From contig DVLI01000025.1 in the NCBI GenBank assembly GCA_018715595.1, forward strand, positions 24,498 to 88,497: DNA of 64,000 nt, in the 5' to 3' direction. The DNA is from Candidatus Caccoplasma merdavium. Its GTDB lineage: Bacteria > Bacteroidota > Bacteroidia > Bacteroidales > UBA11471. Below are positions 1 through 8,845 of this stretch, piece by piece. The notes below the pieces were generated by a model. The model worked only from the letters and a program-made list of their open reading frames with translations. It ran no database searches and was not told the origin of the DNA. How positions within the stretch are numbered: position 1 is the stretch's first letter; each line of letters begins with the position of its first letter. A program made the translations under genes and the position numbers.

Positions 1-57
1 ACTCGGCAGGTAAATCCATTTCTTGTGGGAATGATTCTATGTTTGGGCAAAATTAAC

Positions 58-65
58 TATTTTTG
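58..65 (+). promoter_or_regulatory. Bacteroidetes-type -7 element for the methylase gene
   Basis: The octamer TATTTTTG fits the Bacteroidetes primary-sigma -7 consensus TAnnTTTG. It lies about 98 bases before the first start codon. No convincing -33 TTTG at the usual spacing (about 20) is seen, so the call rests on the -7 match alone. Confidence 0.35.
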
Positions 66-162
66 CCGAGAAATTTTGAAAAGAGGTGCTCTATTCGGCA
101 GAATCGGTTCTGCATCTCCGTCTCTTTCAAGTCCGATTTCTGCAAAAACACAACCGTAAGCT

Positions 163-870
163 ATGCTCGAAGCAGCTCTATATCTCATACCCGTCACTTT
201 GGGAGACACCCCGCATGACCGCGTCTTGCCGGCCTATAATCGCGAAGTGACGTCGGGAATACGCCATTTTGTGGTGGAGAACGTGCGTTCGGCGCGGCGT
301 TTCTTGAAACGTTGCGACCCGGCGACCGACATCGACGCCATAACCTTTTACACCCTCGACCGCCACACGCCGCCCGAGGCGGTGGCCGGTTTTCTCGCCC
401 CTTTGGCCCAAGGGTTGCCCGTGGGGGTGATTTCCGAGGCCGGCTGTCCTGCGGTGGCCGACCCCGGTGCCGACGTGGTGGCCGTTGCACAACGCAAAGG
501 CTATAAGGTGGTGCCGCTGGTGGGACCCTCGTCGATACTCTTGTCGCTCATGGCGTCGGGATTCAACGGGCAGAGTTTTGCCTTCCACGGTTATCTGCCC
601 ATCGACGGTGGAGAGCGGGCCAAGGCCATGAAGCGTCTCGAACAGCGCATCTACAACGAGAACGAGACACAGATTTTCATCGAGACCCCCTATCGCAACG
701 ACAAGATGGTCGACGACTGCCTGCGCTATTGCCGTCCGCAGACGCGCCTGTGCATAGCCTTGGGCATCACCACGGCCGAGGAGTCGATACGCACACTCAC
801 ACTCGCCGAGTGGGCCCGTCACAAACCCGTATTACCTAAAACGCCTTGTATATTTTTATTGTATAAGTGA
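163..870 (+). CDS. Tetrapyrrole-methylase-fold SAM methyltransferase, RsmI-like
   Basis: A 235-residue protein of the tetrapyrrole methylase/RsmI family. Residues 91-102 (SEAGCPAVADPG) match the family's G-x-P-x-x-(S/A)-D-P-G SAM-site loop, 121-133 (GPSSILLSLMASG) is the second conserved loop, and FHGYLP follows at 141-146. Canonical RsmI 2'-O-methylates C1402 of 16S rRNA; this protein is shorter at both ends and the N-terminal loop is divergent (LIPVTLGD). It is therefore likely a paralogue common in Bacteroidetes, whose substrate I cannot assign. It is a single gene ahead of an unrelated hydrolase. Confidence 0.75.
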   Translation: MLEAALYLIPVTLGDTPHDRVLPAYNREVTSGIRHFVVENVRSARRFLKRCDPATDIDAITFYTLDRHTPPEAVAGFLAPLAQGLPVGVISEAGCPAVADPGADVVAVAQRKGYKVVPLVGPSSILLSLMASGFNGQSFAFHGYLPIDGGERAKAMKRLEQRIYNENETQIFIETPYRNDKMVDDCLRYCRPQTRLCIALGITTAEESIRTLTLAEWARHKPVLPKTPCIFLLYK

Positions 871-1004
871 CGCTCTTGCTTGAAAGATTCCCGAGTGCGG
901 TTCGCTCCGGAGGTATGAAGTAAACACCTCAGGTAAGAATTGCCTGTCGGAAAAAGAAGGGTGCCATTTTCAAGGCGTACAAGATTTGCTTTTGGAGAAG
1001 AAAC

Positions 1005-1847
1005 ATGACGATACGATTTTTGAGCCTGTCGAGCGGTAGCAGCGGAAACTGTTATTATCTGGGTACCGACACTTACGGTATTCTCATCGATGCGGGCATT
1101 TCGGCGCGGCAGATAAAGAAGTCGCTGGCGGCCAACGGCATCGCCTTCGAGTCGATTGTCGCGGTGTGCATCACCCACGACCATGCCGACCACATCAGGG
1201 GGGCGGGTTATGTGGGCGAGAAGTGCGGCATTCCCGTCTACACGACGCAGACGATTCTCAACGGCATGAACCGCTGCTATGCCATGACGCAGAAAATCTA
1301 TTCCGTGGGTCGTCCCATTCTCAAAGAGAACCCGTTCACGATACGCGACTTCACCGTTACCGCCTTCGAGGTGCCTCACGACGGTACCGACAATGTCGGC
1401 TATCGCGTCGAGGTCTGCGGCCGTTGTTTTGTCTTTGCCACCGACCTGGGGTACATTCCCGACAGTGTGGCGGCCTATTTGCAACAGGCTCACTGCCTTG
1501 TGCTCGAAGCCAATTACGACAGGGAGATGTTGCAGCAGGGGCCTTATCCCTATTATTTGAAGAAGCGCATCGTTTCCCGCTCGGGACACTTGTGCAACAA
1601 CGATACGGCCGAGTTTCTCGCCACCCATTACCACCCCGGGCTCGAATATGTTTTCTTGTGCCACCTTAGCCGCGAGAACAATACGCCCGAACTGGCCTGC
1701 CGCACCATCGAGGCGCGCCTCCTGCAAAGCAACATCGCCGTGGGCCGTGACGTGCAGTTGGCGCCTCTGCCGCGCAACACGGCGAGTGAACTCTATCTCT
1801 TTCCGCTTGGAAAAGAGCCGTGTTACAGGCAGATGTGCTTGTTCTGA
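1005..1847 (+). CDS. Metallo-beta-lactamase-fold hydrolase, YycJ/WalJ-like
   Basis: A 280-residue cytosolic MBL-fold enzyme. It opens with FLSLSSGSSGNCYYLG, a signature of the YycJ/WalJ subfamily, and carries the di-metal motif THDHADH at residues 57-63. Further histidines in VPHDGTDNVGY and the DLGY segment are consistent with the second metal site. YycJ proteins are thought to be exonuclease-like enzymes; the exact substrate here is unknown. The ATG at 1005 sits right before the conserved N-terminus, so the start is well supported. It stands alone, 134 bases after the methylase gene. Confidence 0.8.
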   Translation: MTIRFLSLSSGSSGNCYYLGTDTYGILIDAGISARQIKKSLAANGIAFESIVAVCITHDHADHIRGAGYVGEKCGIPVYTTQTILNGMNRCYAMTQKIYSVGRPILKENPFTIRDFTVTAFEVPHDGTDNVGYRVEVCGRCFVFATDLGYIPDSVAAYLQQAHCLVLEANYDREMLQQGPYPYYLKKRIVSRSGHLCNNDTAEFLATHYHPGLEYVFLCHLSRENNTPELACRTIEARLLQSNIAVGRDVQLAPLPRNTASELYLFPLGKEPCYRQMCLF

Positions 1848-2002
1848 ACCGGCCGCATTATGGCGCAGTCGTTGTATTGTTCTTGTTTATAAATGGTTGT
1901 CGATTGTTTGCTGCTTTCTTTATTCCCCTTTTGTAATTGTTTCTTAACATAATTGTTACTGTTCTATAACAGGCTTGTTATTCCCTTGTAATAAGGGCCC
2001 GG

Positions 2003-2010
2003 TACTTTTG
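2003..2010 (+). promoter_or_regulatory. -7 element ahead of the receptor/phosphatase operon
   Basis: TACTTTTG matches TAnnTTTG, 32 bases before the receptor start. The preceding 80 bases are AT-rich and hold an imperfect TGTTA...TAACA dyad (about 1954-1972) that might bind a regulator; I cannot identify it. Confidence 0.4.
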
Positions 2011-2041
2011 CGCTGTCAAAATAATTATCCAAAACGACAGT

Positions 2042-4774
2042 ATGATCAAGGCAAAAGTTATTTTATCAATTCTCCTTGTTTTTGTGGCTTTCTCACGCAT
2101 GGCTTCGGCCTATACGTTGAGCGGAGTCGTGATAGACAAACACACGGGCGATGTGCTTATCGGCGCGACGGTTGTCGTGAAAGAGAGGCCGTCGATGGGT
2201 ACGGCTGCCGGTCTCGACGGGACTTTCCAGTTGAAAGACCTTCCCCAAGACATGAAAATGACCCTTGTGGCTCGTTATTTGGGATATAACGAGGGCGAGT
2301 ATGTGGTTTCTCCCGAGACAGAGAATATAAGAATCGAACTCGAACCCCAAAGCCACAGCCTCAACGAGGTGGTGGTCGAGGCCAAGTATGACCGGGCGAC
2401 CGACATGGGCGCCCGTTACATCGAGCGGAACGCTCCTACGGTGATGAATGTGATGAGCGCCCGCAGCATCGAGATTTCACCCGATGTGACGGTGGCCAAT
2501 GTGTTGCAACGCATCTCGGGTGTGACGATGGAGCGCGAGAGCTCGGGCGAAGGCCAGTATGCCGTGTTACGCGGTATGGACAAACGCTACAACTACACGC
2601 TGGTCAATGGCGTGAAGATACCCAGCCCCGAGAACAAGGACCGTTACATCGCTCTTGATATTTTCCCCAGCGAGATGCTCGACCGTCTCGAAGTGACCAA
2701 GTCGCTCACGCCCGACATGGAAGGCGATGCCACCGGTGGTGTGGTAAACCTCATCATGAAAGAGGCTCCCTCGTCGCGACTCTTCAACATCAATGCCTCG
2801 GTGGGTTACAACTCGCTGTTTTTCAACAATCGGTTTATGACCTTCGACCGCGGCGGGGTGATGATGGCTTCGCCGCGCGAGACCTTCGGCAAGGAGTATC
2901 ACGCCACACCCGCCGACTTTGAGCAGGGCACGATGAGTTACAAGCAGCGTGCCGCGCTGCCCGATGTGACGTTTGGCCTCTCGTGGGGCGACCGTTACTT
3001 CGACGACCGGCTGGGTATCGTGCTCTCGGGCAGTTTCCAGAATTTCAACCGCGGCACCGAGTCGCTCTTCTTCGAAGACAACATGCCGCAGAGCGAGTCG
3101 ACGGTGCGTCTCTCGTCAATGCGGGAGCGCTTCTACTCCGAGATGAAGATGCAGTATGCCTTGCACCTGAAAAGCGATTTCCGCCTCAACAAGTACAATA
3201 CTTTCTCGCTCTATGGCGTGTATGTGGGCAACAACTCAATGGGGGTGCGCGACAGCAAGATTACCGACCTCTCGCTCAACTATGCTCCCGAGAAGGGCAA
3301 TTCGCTCGAAGAGTGGGAGACCCGTTCGGTTTTTGAACGGCAGAACATCGTCTCGTTCACCCTGCAAGGCGACCACCGGCTGGGTCGTGGTGTCGAGGCC
3401 GACTGGTCGCTCGTGTGGGCCAACGCCACCAACGATGCCCCCGACCGCACCTATGTCGTGCTCGAAAACGACCGCAACAACTACGTCGACAAGGTGCGTG
3501 CCGACCACATGGAGCGCCGCTGGGAGAGCAACAGCGACCGTGACCTCTCGGCAGCTGCCAACTTCGAATGGAAACACGATGAGGCTTTCGCTCCGATGTC
3601 GTTGAAGTGGGGCGGGCTCTACCGCGACAAACGCCGCACCAACGATTATGTGTCGTACCTTTTTACCCCCGACGGCCAGCAATATCAGGGGAGTGACTTC
3701 TCTGCCGTCACCGACATTGTGTGGAAGTTGCAGGCTTCGCAAGGTAGTGTGGGTCCGCTCGATTACGATGCCCATGAGCGCATCGGCGCGGCCTATCTCA
3801 TGTATCGTCTCGGCGACGATGTGTGGAACGTCATTGCCGGCCTCCGCGCCGAGCACACCGACCAAGGCTACCACATGTATTACCCCAACTACAAGGACGA
3901 CCCCGACGGCGGTCAGGTGTATTGGGATTTCCTGCCGTCGCTCCACCTCAAATATTCGCCCGTCGAGGCGATGAACCTGCGCCTCTCCTACTTCCGGTCG
4001 GTAAACCGTCCCGGTTTCTTCGAAGTCGTTCCCTATTCGATTATCAACGAAGACTACACTGAGTTCGGAAACAAAGACCTGAAACGGGCCCGCATCGACA
4101 ATGTCGACCTGCGTTGGGAGTGGTTCCCCTCGGTTACCGACCAGGTGATGGTGGGCGTTTTCTACAAGAACATACAGGACCCTATCGAGTATGCCTATTA
4201 CTCGGTCAACAACCGGCAGTTCGGTTACGGCCCGGCCAACCTGGGTAACGCCCGCAACGTGGGTGTCGAGGTCGATGTCATCAAATATTTCCGCTACATC
4301 GGCATCAAGGCCAACTACACCTACACCCATTCGCAGATTACCACCCCCAAGACACTCTATTCGCGTGAGAGCGGTTCGCTCCAACGCCTCTCGGTCGACC
4401 AGACCCGCCCGCTCGTAGGCCAGGCTCCGCATGTGGCCAACCTCTCGCTCCTTTATAAGAATGCCGAGAAAGGGTGGGACGCCCAACTCTCCTTCTCCTA
4501 CACCGGTGAGAAGATGGCCGTCGTGTCGCACTATTACGAGGCCGACTACTGGGACAGTCCCGTCTTCTCACTCGATGCTTCGGTCGAGAAAAAGCTGGGT
4601 AAGTTCTCGCTTTACGCCAAGGCGACCAATCTGCTCAACACCCATTACAAACGCTACATCAAGACCACCAATGCCTATAACTACGACTTCCCGTCGCAGG
4701 GCCAGGACCGAACCCTTATTCGGGATAACTACTCCGGCATAGGATTCATGGTGGGCGTGCGCTATAAACTGTGA
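2042..4774 (+). CDS. TonB-dependent outer-membrane receptor
   Basis: A 910-residue outer-membrane transporter. A signal peptide (1-23, ending ASA) is followed by a carboxypeptidase-like regulatory domain (about 24-105, with SGVVIDKHTGDVLIGATVVV), a plug domain (about 125-235) and a long 22-strand-type barrel ending in the aromatic-rich GIGFMVGVRYKL. No SusD partner is adjacent, so it is not a classical SusC. The next genes are a beta-helix lipoprotein and a secreted metallophosphatase, with gaps of 54 and 26 bases, suggesting one operon that captures a phosphorylated or phosphate-containing ligand. The ligand is inference. Confidence 0.88.
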   Translation: MIKAKVILSILLVFVAFSRMASAYTLSGVVIDKHTGDVLIGATVVVKERPSMGTAAGLDGTFQLKDLPQDMKMTLVARYLGYNEGEYVVSPETENIRIELEPQSHSLNEVVVEAKYDRATDMGARYIERNAPTVMNVMSARSIEISPDVTVANVLQRISGVTMERESSGEGQYAVLRGMDKRYNYTLVNGVKIPSPENKDRYIALDIFPSEMLDRLEVTKSLTPDMEGDATGGVVNLIMKEAPSSRLFNINASVGYNSLFFNNRFMTFDRGGVMMASPRETFGKEYHATPADFEQGTMSYKQRAALPDVTFGLSWGDRYFDDRLGIVLSGSFQNFNRGTESLFFEDNMPQSESTVRLSSMRERFYSEMKMQYALHLKSDFRLNKYNTFSLYGVYVGNNSMGVRDSKITDLSLNYAPEKGNSLEEWETRSVFERQNIVSFTLQGDHRLGRGVEADWSLVWANATNDAPDRTYVVLENDRNNYVDKVRADHMERRWESNSDRDLSAAANFEWKHDEAFAPMSLKWGGLYRDKRRTNDYVSYLFTPDGQQYQGSDFSAVTDIVWKLQASQGSVGPLDYDAHERIGAAYLMYRLGDDVWNVIAGLRAEHTDQGYHMYYPNYKDDPDGGQVYWDFLPSLHLKYSPVEAMNLRLSYFRSVNRPGFFEVVPYSIINEDYTEFGNKDLKRARIDNVDLRWEWFPSVTDQVMVGVFYKNIQDPIEYAYYSVNNRQFGYGPANLGNARNVGVEVDVIKYFRYIGIKANYTYTHSQITTPKTLYSRESGSLQRLSVDQTRPLVGQAPHVANLSLLYKNAEKGWDAQLSFSYTGEKMAVVSHYYEADYWDSPVFSLDASVEKKLGKFSLYAKATNLLNTHYKRYIKTTNAYNYDFPSQGQDRTLIRDNYSGIGFMVGVRYKL

Positions 4775-4828
4775 TGACAAATCCATTTTCAAAATAGAAA
4801 TTTTTCCAAAACCAATTTTTTTAAAGAC

Positions 4829-6139
4829 ATGAAACTGACAAAAATCATGGCAATGTTTTTTGCCGCAACCACTATCTTTGCAACCGCGTGCTCCGAGGAG
4901 GACAAGAACAACGACGGCATCGATTCCGGATCCAACAGCCTGCCCGGCAATGTTATCGTCTGGCCCAAAGACACCACGGTAACCCTTACCGACCACTTCC
5001 TCGTAGACGAAGGCCAGGTGCTTGTTGTCGAAGAAGGTGCGACCGTGATAGCGGCCAATACCGAGGTGAAACCCGAAATCGTCGTCCTCGGCAGCATGTA
5101 CTGCCTGGGTACCGAAGAGAATCCCGTTACCTTCACCGTTGAAGCCTCGTCGAAGGGGAACCGCTTCTCCCGCAACTGGGGCGGCATCATCTGCGGATAT
5201 GATTGTCCCGAACTGGTATTGCTCCATACCGTTGTCGAGTATGGAGGGGCATTGACGACCGAAAACTCGCTCTCGTTCCGCAATCAGCTCTTCAAGACAG
5301 AGACCGGCGAGGGTGTACCGGCTGTACACTTCTGCAACCCCGATGGTAAGATGTTGATTCAGAACTGTGTGTTCCGCAACAACGCCGAAGACCAGATTTA
5401 CATCACCGGCGGTGAGTCGATTGTTTCCAACAACTATTTCATCTGCAACGGTGAAGAGGGTGGCGAAGCCATCAACTACAAGTCGGAGTGCAAGGCCGAT
5501 ATTGCCTATAACCTCATCTACGATGCCAATACCAACGGATTCAAACTCTCCAACTCGGGATTTACCAACGTACAGTCGCATCTCTATTGCTACAACAATA
5601 CGATTGTGAACAGCGGCTGGCGTCGTCCCAAGAAAAAAGGTGGTTCAATATGGCTCGAAGAGGGTATCTATGCCGAGATGTACAACAACATGATTTACGA
5701 CTGCCGCTGGGGTCTGAAACACGATACCGAGGCTTTTGAAGACGAGAAGTGCGTGATTACGCCCAACTACTATTTTGCCTCGACCGCCGAAGGCGTGGAA
5801 CAGATGCAAGCCGATGAGAGTGAAGGTATTCTCAATGGTGCCAATGACATCATGAGCGCCACGGCCGGCGACAAAGACCCGCTCTTTGTGAACTTTACCC
5901 GCCAAAGCGACATTAACATCAATGTCGGTGCCAATGAGGCCGGCGCACCCCAAGAGTGGAACGATGCCTGGGATTTCCACCTCGCAGCAGGTTCACCGGC
6001 TCTCACCGGCGGTAACACCTCGTTTACCCGCCATTATGCCAATGGCCTGACCTTCGAGGGTCTCGAAGGTATCTATTCGCAGACGACCTTTGTTTCGCCC
6101 GCCCCCTCGGCCTTCTTCGGCGCTTTCGGAAGTAAATAA
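4829..6139 (+). CDS. Parallel beta-helix surface lipoprotein
   Basis: A 436-residue predicted lipoprotein with the lipobox cysteine at residue 21 (FATAC), followed by an acidic SEEDKNNDG stretch of the kind linked to surface export in Bacteroidetes. The body has regularly spaced short beta-strands and asparagine turns (for example HFCNPDGKMLIQNCVFRNNA, then further coils) typical of right-handed parallel beta-helices. No catalytic motif is apparent. Its place between a TonB-dependent receptor and a phosphatase suggests a ligand-binding partner of the receptor. Function is unassigned. Confidence 0.7.
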   Translation: MKLTKIMAMFFAATTIFATACSEEDKNNDGIDSGSNSLPGNVIVWPKDTTVTLTDHFLVDEGQVLVVEEGATVIAANTEVKPEIVVLGSMYCLGTEENPVTFTVEASSKGNRFSRNWGGIICGYDCPELVLLHTVVEYGGALTTENSLSFRNQLFKTETGEGVPAVHFCNPDGKMLIQNCVFRNNAEDQIYITGGESIVSNNYFICNGEEGGEAINYKSECKADIAYNLIYDANTNGFKLSNSGFTNVQSHLYCYNNTIVNSGWRRPKKKGGSIWLEEGIYAEMYNNMIYDCRWGLKHDTEAFEDEKCVITPNYYFASTAEGVEQMQADESEGILNGANDIMSATAGDKDPLFVNFTRQSDININVGANEAGAPQEWNDAWDFHLAAGSPALTGGNTSFTRHYANGLTFEGLEGIYSQTTFVSPAPSAFFGAFGSK

Positions 6140-6165
6140 CCATCATTCACTTGAAAAACCGTCTT

Positions 6166-7113
6166 ATGAAAATCAAACATCTGTTTTATGCCCTTTTGCT
6201 GTCGGCCTGCTTTGCCGGCGCCGCTGTGGCTCAGACCTCGGTCGAAGTACCTGCCATAAGCGAAGAGGCCCACTCGTTCATCGTCGCCAATGACCTCGGC
6301 CGCAACGGCTATTACGAACAGAAACCCATTGCCGAGCTCATGGGGCAGTTGGCCGAAAATGTCGACATTGAGTTTGTCGCCGCTTTGGGTGACGTGCATC
6401 ACTTTGAGGGCGTGGCTTCGGTCGACGACCCGTTGTGGCTCACCAACTACGAACTCATCTATGCACACCCCGAATTGATGATTGACTGGTATGCCATACT
6501 CGGCAACCACGAATATCGTGGTAATACCCAGGCTGTTCTCGATTACACCAAGGTGAGCCGTCGCTGGTCGACCGAGGGTCGTTACTACGCCATTGAGCAG
6601 GAAGCCGGCGACAACGAAAAGATGCTCCTTGTCTTTATCGATACCACCCCCCTCATCGACAAGTATCGCGAAGACAGTGAGAAGTATGCCGATGCCGGGA
6701 AGCAAAACATGAAAAAGCAACTCGACTGGATAGAGAAAACGCTGAAAAACAGCACGGCCAAATGGAAAATCGTGATGGGTCATCACCCGGTCTTTGCCGA
6801 TACCTACAAAGACGAGTCGGAGCGCCGCGATATGCAGGAGCGCATCAAACCGCTGCTCGATGCCTACGGCGTAGACCTCTACCTGTGTGGCCATATACAC
6901 AATTTCCAGCACATACGTCCTGCCGGCAGTGAGGTGCAGTATGTGGTCAATTCGTCGGGTTCGCTGGCGCGTGATGTCAAGCCCACCGAGGGGACGCTCT
7001 TTTGCAGTTCCGATGCCGGATTTTCGGTTGTCTCGGCCGACGATGATACTTTGACGTTGTATATGATAAACGCCGAAGGAAAGATTATATATAGTTTCTC
7101 GATAAAGAAATAA
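6166..7113 (+). CDS. Secreted metallophosphatase, acid-phosphatase (ACP5)-like
   Basis: A 315-residue protein with a signal peptide (about 1-23, AAVAQ) and the five calcineurin-like metal motifs: D43 (NDLG), GDVHH 75-79, GNHE 113-116, GHHP 205-208 and GHIHNFQH 242-249. The layout follows tartrate-resistant/purple acid phosphatases. In the second motif ACP5 reads GDNFY, whereas here His79 stands where the iron-binding Tyr would be, so the enzyme should not be purple. The ATG at 6166 is chosen over an upstream TTG because it begins the signal peptide. It is the last gene of the receptor operon and ends at a hairpin. Confidence 0.8.
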   Translation: MKIKHLFYALLLSACFAGAAVAQTSVEVPAISEEAHSFIVANDLGRNGYYEQKPIAELMGQLAENVDIEFVAALGDVHHFEGVASVDDPLWLTNYELIYAHPELMIDWYAILGNHEYRGNTQAVLDYTKVSRRWSTEGRYYAIEQEAGDNEKMLLVFIDTTPLIDKYREDSEKYADAGKQNMKKQLDWIEKTLKNSTAKWKIVMGHHPVFADTYKDESERRDMQERIKPLLDAYGVDLYLCGHIHNFQHIRPAGSEVQYVVNSSGSLARDVKPTEGTLFCSSDAGFSVVSADDDTLTLYMINAEGKIIYSFSIKK

Positions 7114-7159
7114 TTACCATACTGTCGTGATAAGCGGAAAGGAATCCCCTTTCCAAAGG

Positions 7160-7195
7160 GAGAGGCGGCCTTGTGAAAGGTCGCCTCTCTTGGTT
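7160..7195 (+). terminator. Hairpin terminator after the phosphatase gene
   Basis: An 11-bp inverted repeat (GAGAGGCGGCC at 7160-7170 with GGTCGCCTCTC at 7179-7189, one wobble pair) lies 46 bases past the stop codon and is followed by TTGGTTT. It separates the plus-strand operon from the convergent minus-strand genes. Confidence 0.65.
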
Positions 7196-7231
7196 TCTAA
7201 CGGGAACTTTGTTCCTTGTCGTTTCATGCGG

Positions 7232-7606
7232 CTATCTCATGCCCAAAATGATGCCGAGGACATAGGGTATGAGCCAAAAGGCCCACACGAAAACGCTGAA
7301 TTTGCTGAAATTGCGTTTTGCCTTCATGCTACCTTTCCAATAGGTGAGAATGGCCCACAAGGCGTGTACCGCCATGAGAAAGAGTGCGGCGGCTCCGGTA
7401 ATGCCGTGTAATACATCTTTGTTTACCGGGTCGTTCATCTCGGTCATCAGGGCTGTGCCGAAGGAGTCGGCACATAGTCCCAGCAAGAAGAAAACGATGT
7501 GCCACAGGCGTAAACGTTTTTCGATGCGTTCACCCCATGTGCCGATGGAATAAAAGACAAGGGCCAATGTCATGCTTACAATGGCTAATCCTAAAAGTGC
7601 GTTCAT
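7232..7606 (-). CDS. HsmA-like (TIGR03987-type) small membrane protein
   Basis: A 124-residue polytopic membrane protein with about four hydrophobic helices. It contains LALVFYSIGTWGERIEKRLRLWH and LCADSFGTALM, resembling the TIGR03987/HsmA family of unknown function. I take the ATG at 7606 because the sixteen residues upstream in frame come from a terminator hairpin (7617-7650) and are not membrane-like. It may be expressed by read-through from the lipoprotein genes or from its own promoter; no clear -7 element is seen. Confidence 0.65.
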   Translation of the reverse strand: MNALLGLAIVSMTLALVFYSIGTWGERIEKRLRLWHIVFFLLGLCADSFGTALMTEMNDPVNKDVLHGITGAAALFLMAVHALWAILTYWKGSMKAKRNFSKFSVFVWAFWLIPYVLGIILGMR

Positions 7607-7616
7607 AATATGGGTC

Positions 7617-7650
7617 GAAAGAATCGCCCGAGATTGAAACCGGGCGATTC
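7617..7650 (-). terminator. Hairpin terminator after the first TlpA-like gene
   Basis: Perfect 10-bp arms (GAATCGCCCG at 7621-7630, CGGGCGATTC at 7641-7650) with a 10-base loop lie 44 bases past the minus-strand stop at 7694. Read on the minus strand the stem is followed by TTT. Confidence 0.65.
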
Positions 7651-7693
7651 GCATTGTTAATAATGAGTGTGTTGTCGGAATTGTAGGGGGTGA

Positions 7694-8770
7694 TTATTTG
7701 CCCAAGGCTTTTTCTACGGCTTCGTCGATGGCTTTCCCGTGCAGGTCGCGGGCGATGATGTTGCCTTCGGGTGAGAAAAGGATTACTTGCGGAATGCCGG
7801 TGAAGCCATAGATGTTGGCCGGAATGTCTTGTGCGTCGATGATTTGCGGCCAAGGCATCTGTTCTTCTTCCAGTGCTTTGAGGGTGGCTTCCCGTTTATC
7901 CCATACGGCAACACTCACAACCTCGAAGTTCTCTCCTCCATATTCTTTGTAGAGCTCTTTGATGCCGGGTATGCCGCCACGGCAGGGAGCGCACCACGAT
8001 GCCCAGAAATCGACCAGGACATATTTGCCTTTGCCCACATAGTCGGAGAGCGAAACGGGGGTACCGTCGATATTGCCGTTCTCGATGGTGAAGTCGATGA
8101 AGCGGCTGCCGGGACGGTTGGCTTTCATGCCGTTATTTACGTTTACCGATTTTTGTATGACGGCACTTTCCTTGATGCTGGCGGGAACATGGCTCAGAGC
8201 CTCGTCAAATTCGTCGGTGCCTATGGCGTAACTCAGCCATTCAGAGGCGCAATAATCTCCCACGGAGGTCCCGGCATATTCCAGGGCGGCTTCTTTGTAA
8301 ATCATGCGCAAGGTGTCGTTGCAAGCTGCGCTGATGCCGTCGCGTGTTTTTTCGAAGTCGGGTTTTTTGGCGTCGAGGGCAAGGATTTGGAATGTGGTCG
8401 AAAATTGCAACGAGATGTCGCGGGCCTTTATGTTGATGAGGGAATCGTTTTGCTCGGTGCCGCTGGTCTCATAAATGATGTTGAATACCGGGTTGATCGA
8501 GAGTCTTATCTCTCCCGGTTCAATGATGAGAATGGCCGATTTGCCGTCGCCATAGTTGGCCTGGGCGACGTAGCTTTTACTGATTTCACCCTCGAACAGG
8601 GCTTTCCCGTCGGTAAAGACAGTGCTGTCGACGACTTCATTGGTGAAGTAGTTGAGCAGGACGATGGGGGTGTTGTCCGCGACGTTTTCGTAGTCGACAG
8701 CGACCCGATAAGGTTTGCTGCATGCTGTGAGCAGTAGTGCCGAGGCAAAGATAAATAGAGCTTTTTTCAT
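7694..8770 (-). CDS. TlpA-like thioredoxin-fold lipoprotein (copy 1)
   Basis: A 358-residue lipoprotein (Cys17 in LLTAC). An N-terminal DUF4369-like beta domain (about 20-105) and a helical linker precede a TlpA/AhpC-type thioredoxin domain (about 222-358) with active site WCAPC at 259-263. Such proteins face the periplasm or the outer-membrane inner leaflet and reduce or rearrange disulfides; the substrate is unknown. It is the downstream member of a tandem pair with the gene at 8846-9943, from which it is separated by 75 bases. Confidence 0.82.
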   Translation of the reverse strand: MKKALFIFASALLLTACSKPYRVAVDYENVADNTPIVLLNYFTNEVVDSTVFTDGKALFEGEISKSYVAQANYGDGKSAILIIEPGEIRLSINPVFNIIYETSGTEQNDSLINIKARDISLQFSTTFQILALDAKKPDFEKTRDGISAACNDTLRMIYKEAALEYAGTSVGDYCASEWLSYAIGTDEFDEALSHVPASIKESAVIQKSVNVNNGMKANRPGSRFIDFTIENGNIDGTPVSLSDYVGKGKYVLVDFWASWCAPCRGGIPGIKELYKEYGGENFEVVSVAVWDKREATLKALEEEQMPWPQIIDAQDIPANIYGFTGIPQVILFSPEGNIIARDLHGKAIDEAVEKALGK

Positions 8771-8845
8771 GATGTGATGATGTTTTTTTTGAGGAGAGGG
8801 CGGCTCTGTTTAGGGATCCATACCCTCTCGGTGTTATTCATTGGG

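Noticed and set aside
3236..4531. 431-codon open frame antisense to the TonB-dependent receptor
   Set aside because: It is a compositional shadow; the receptor frame carries signal, plug and barrel features.
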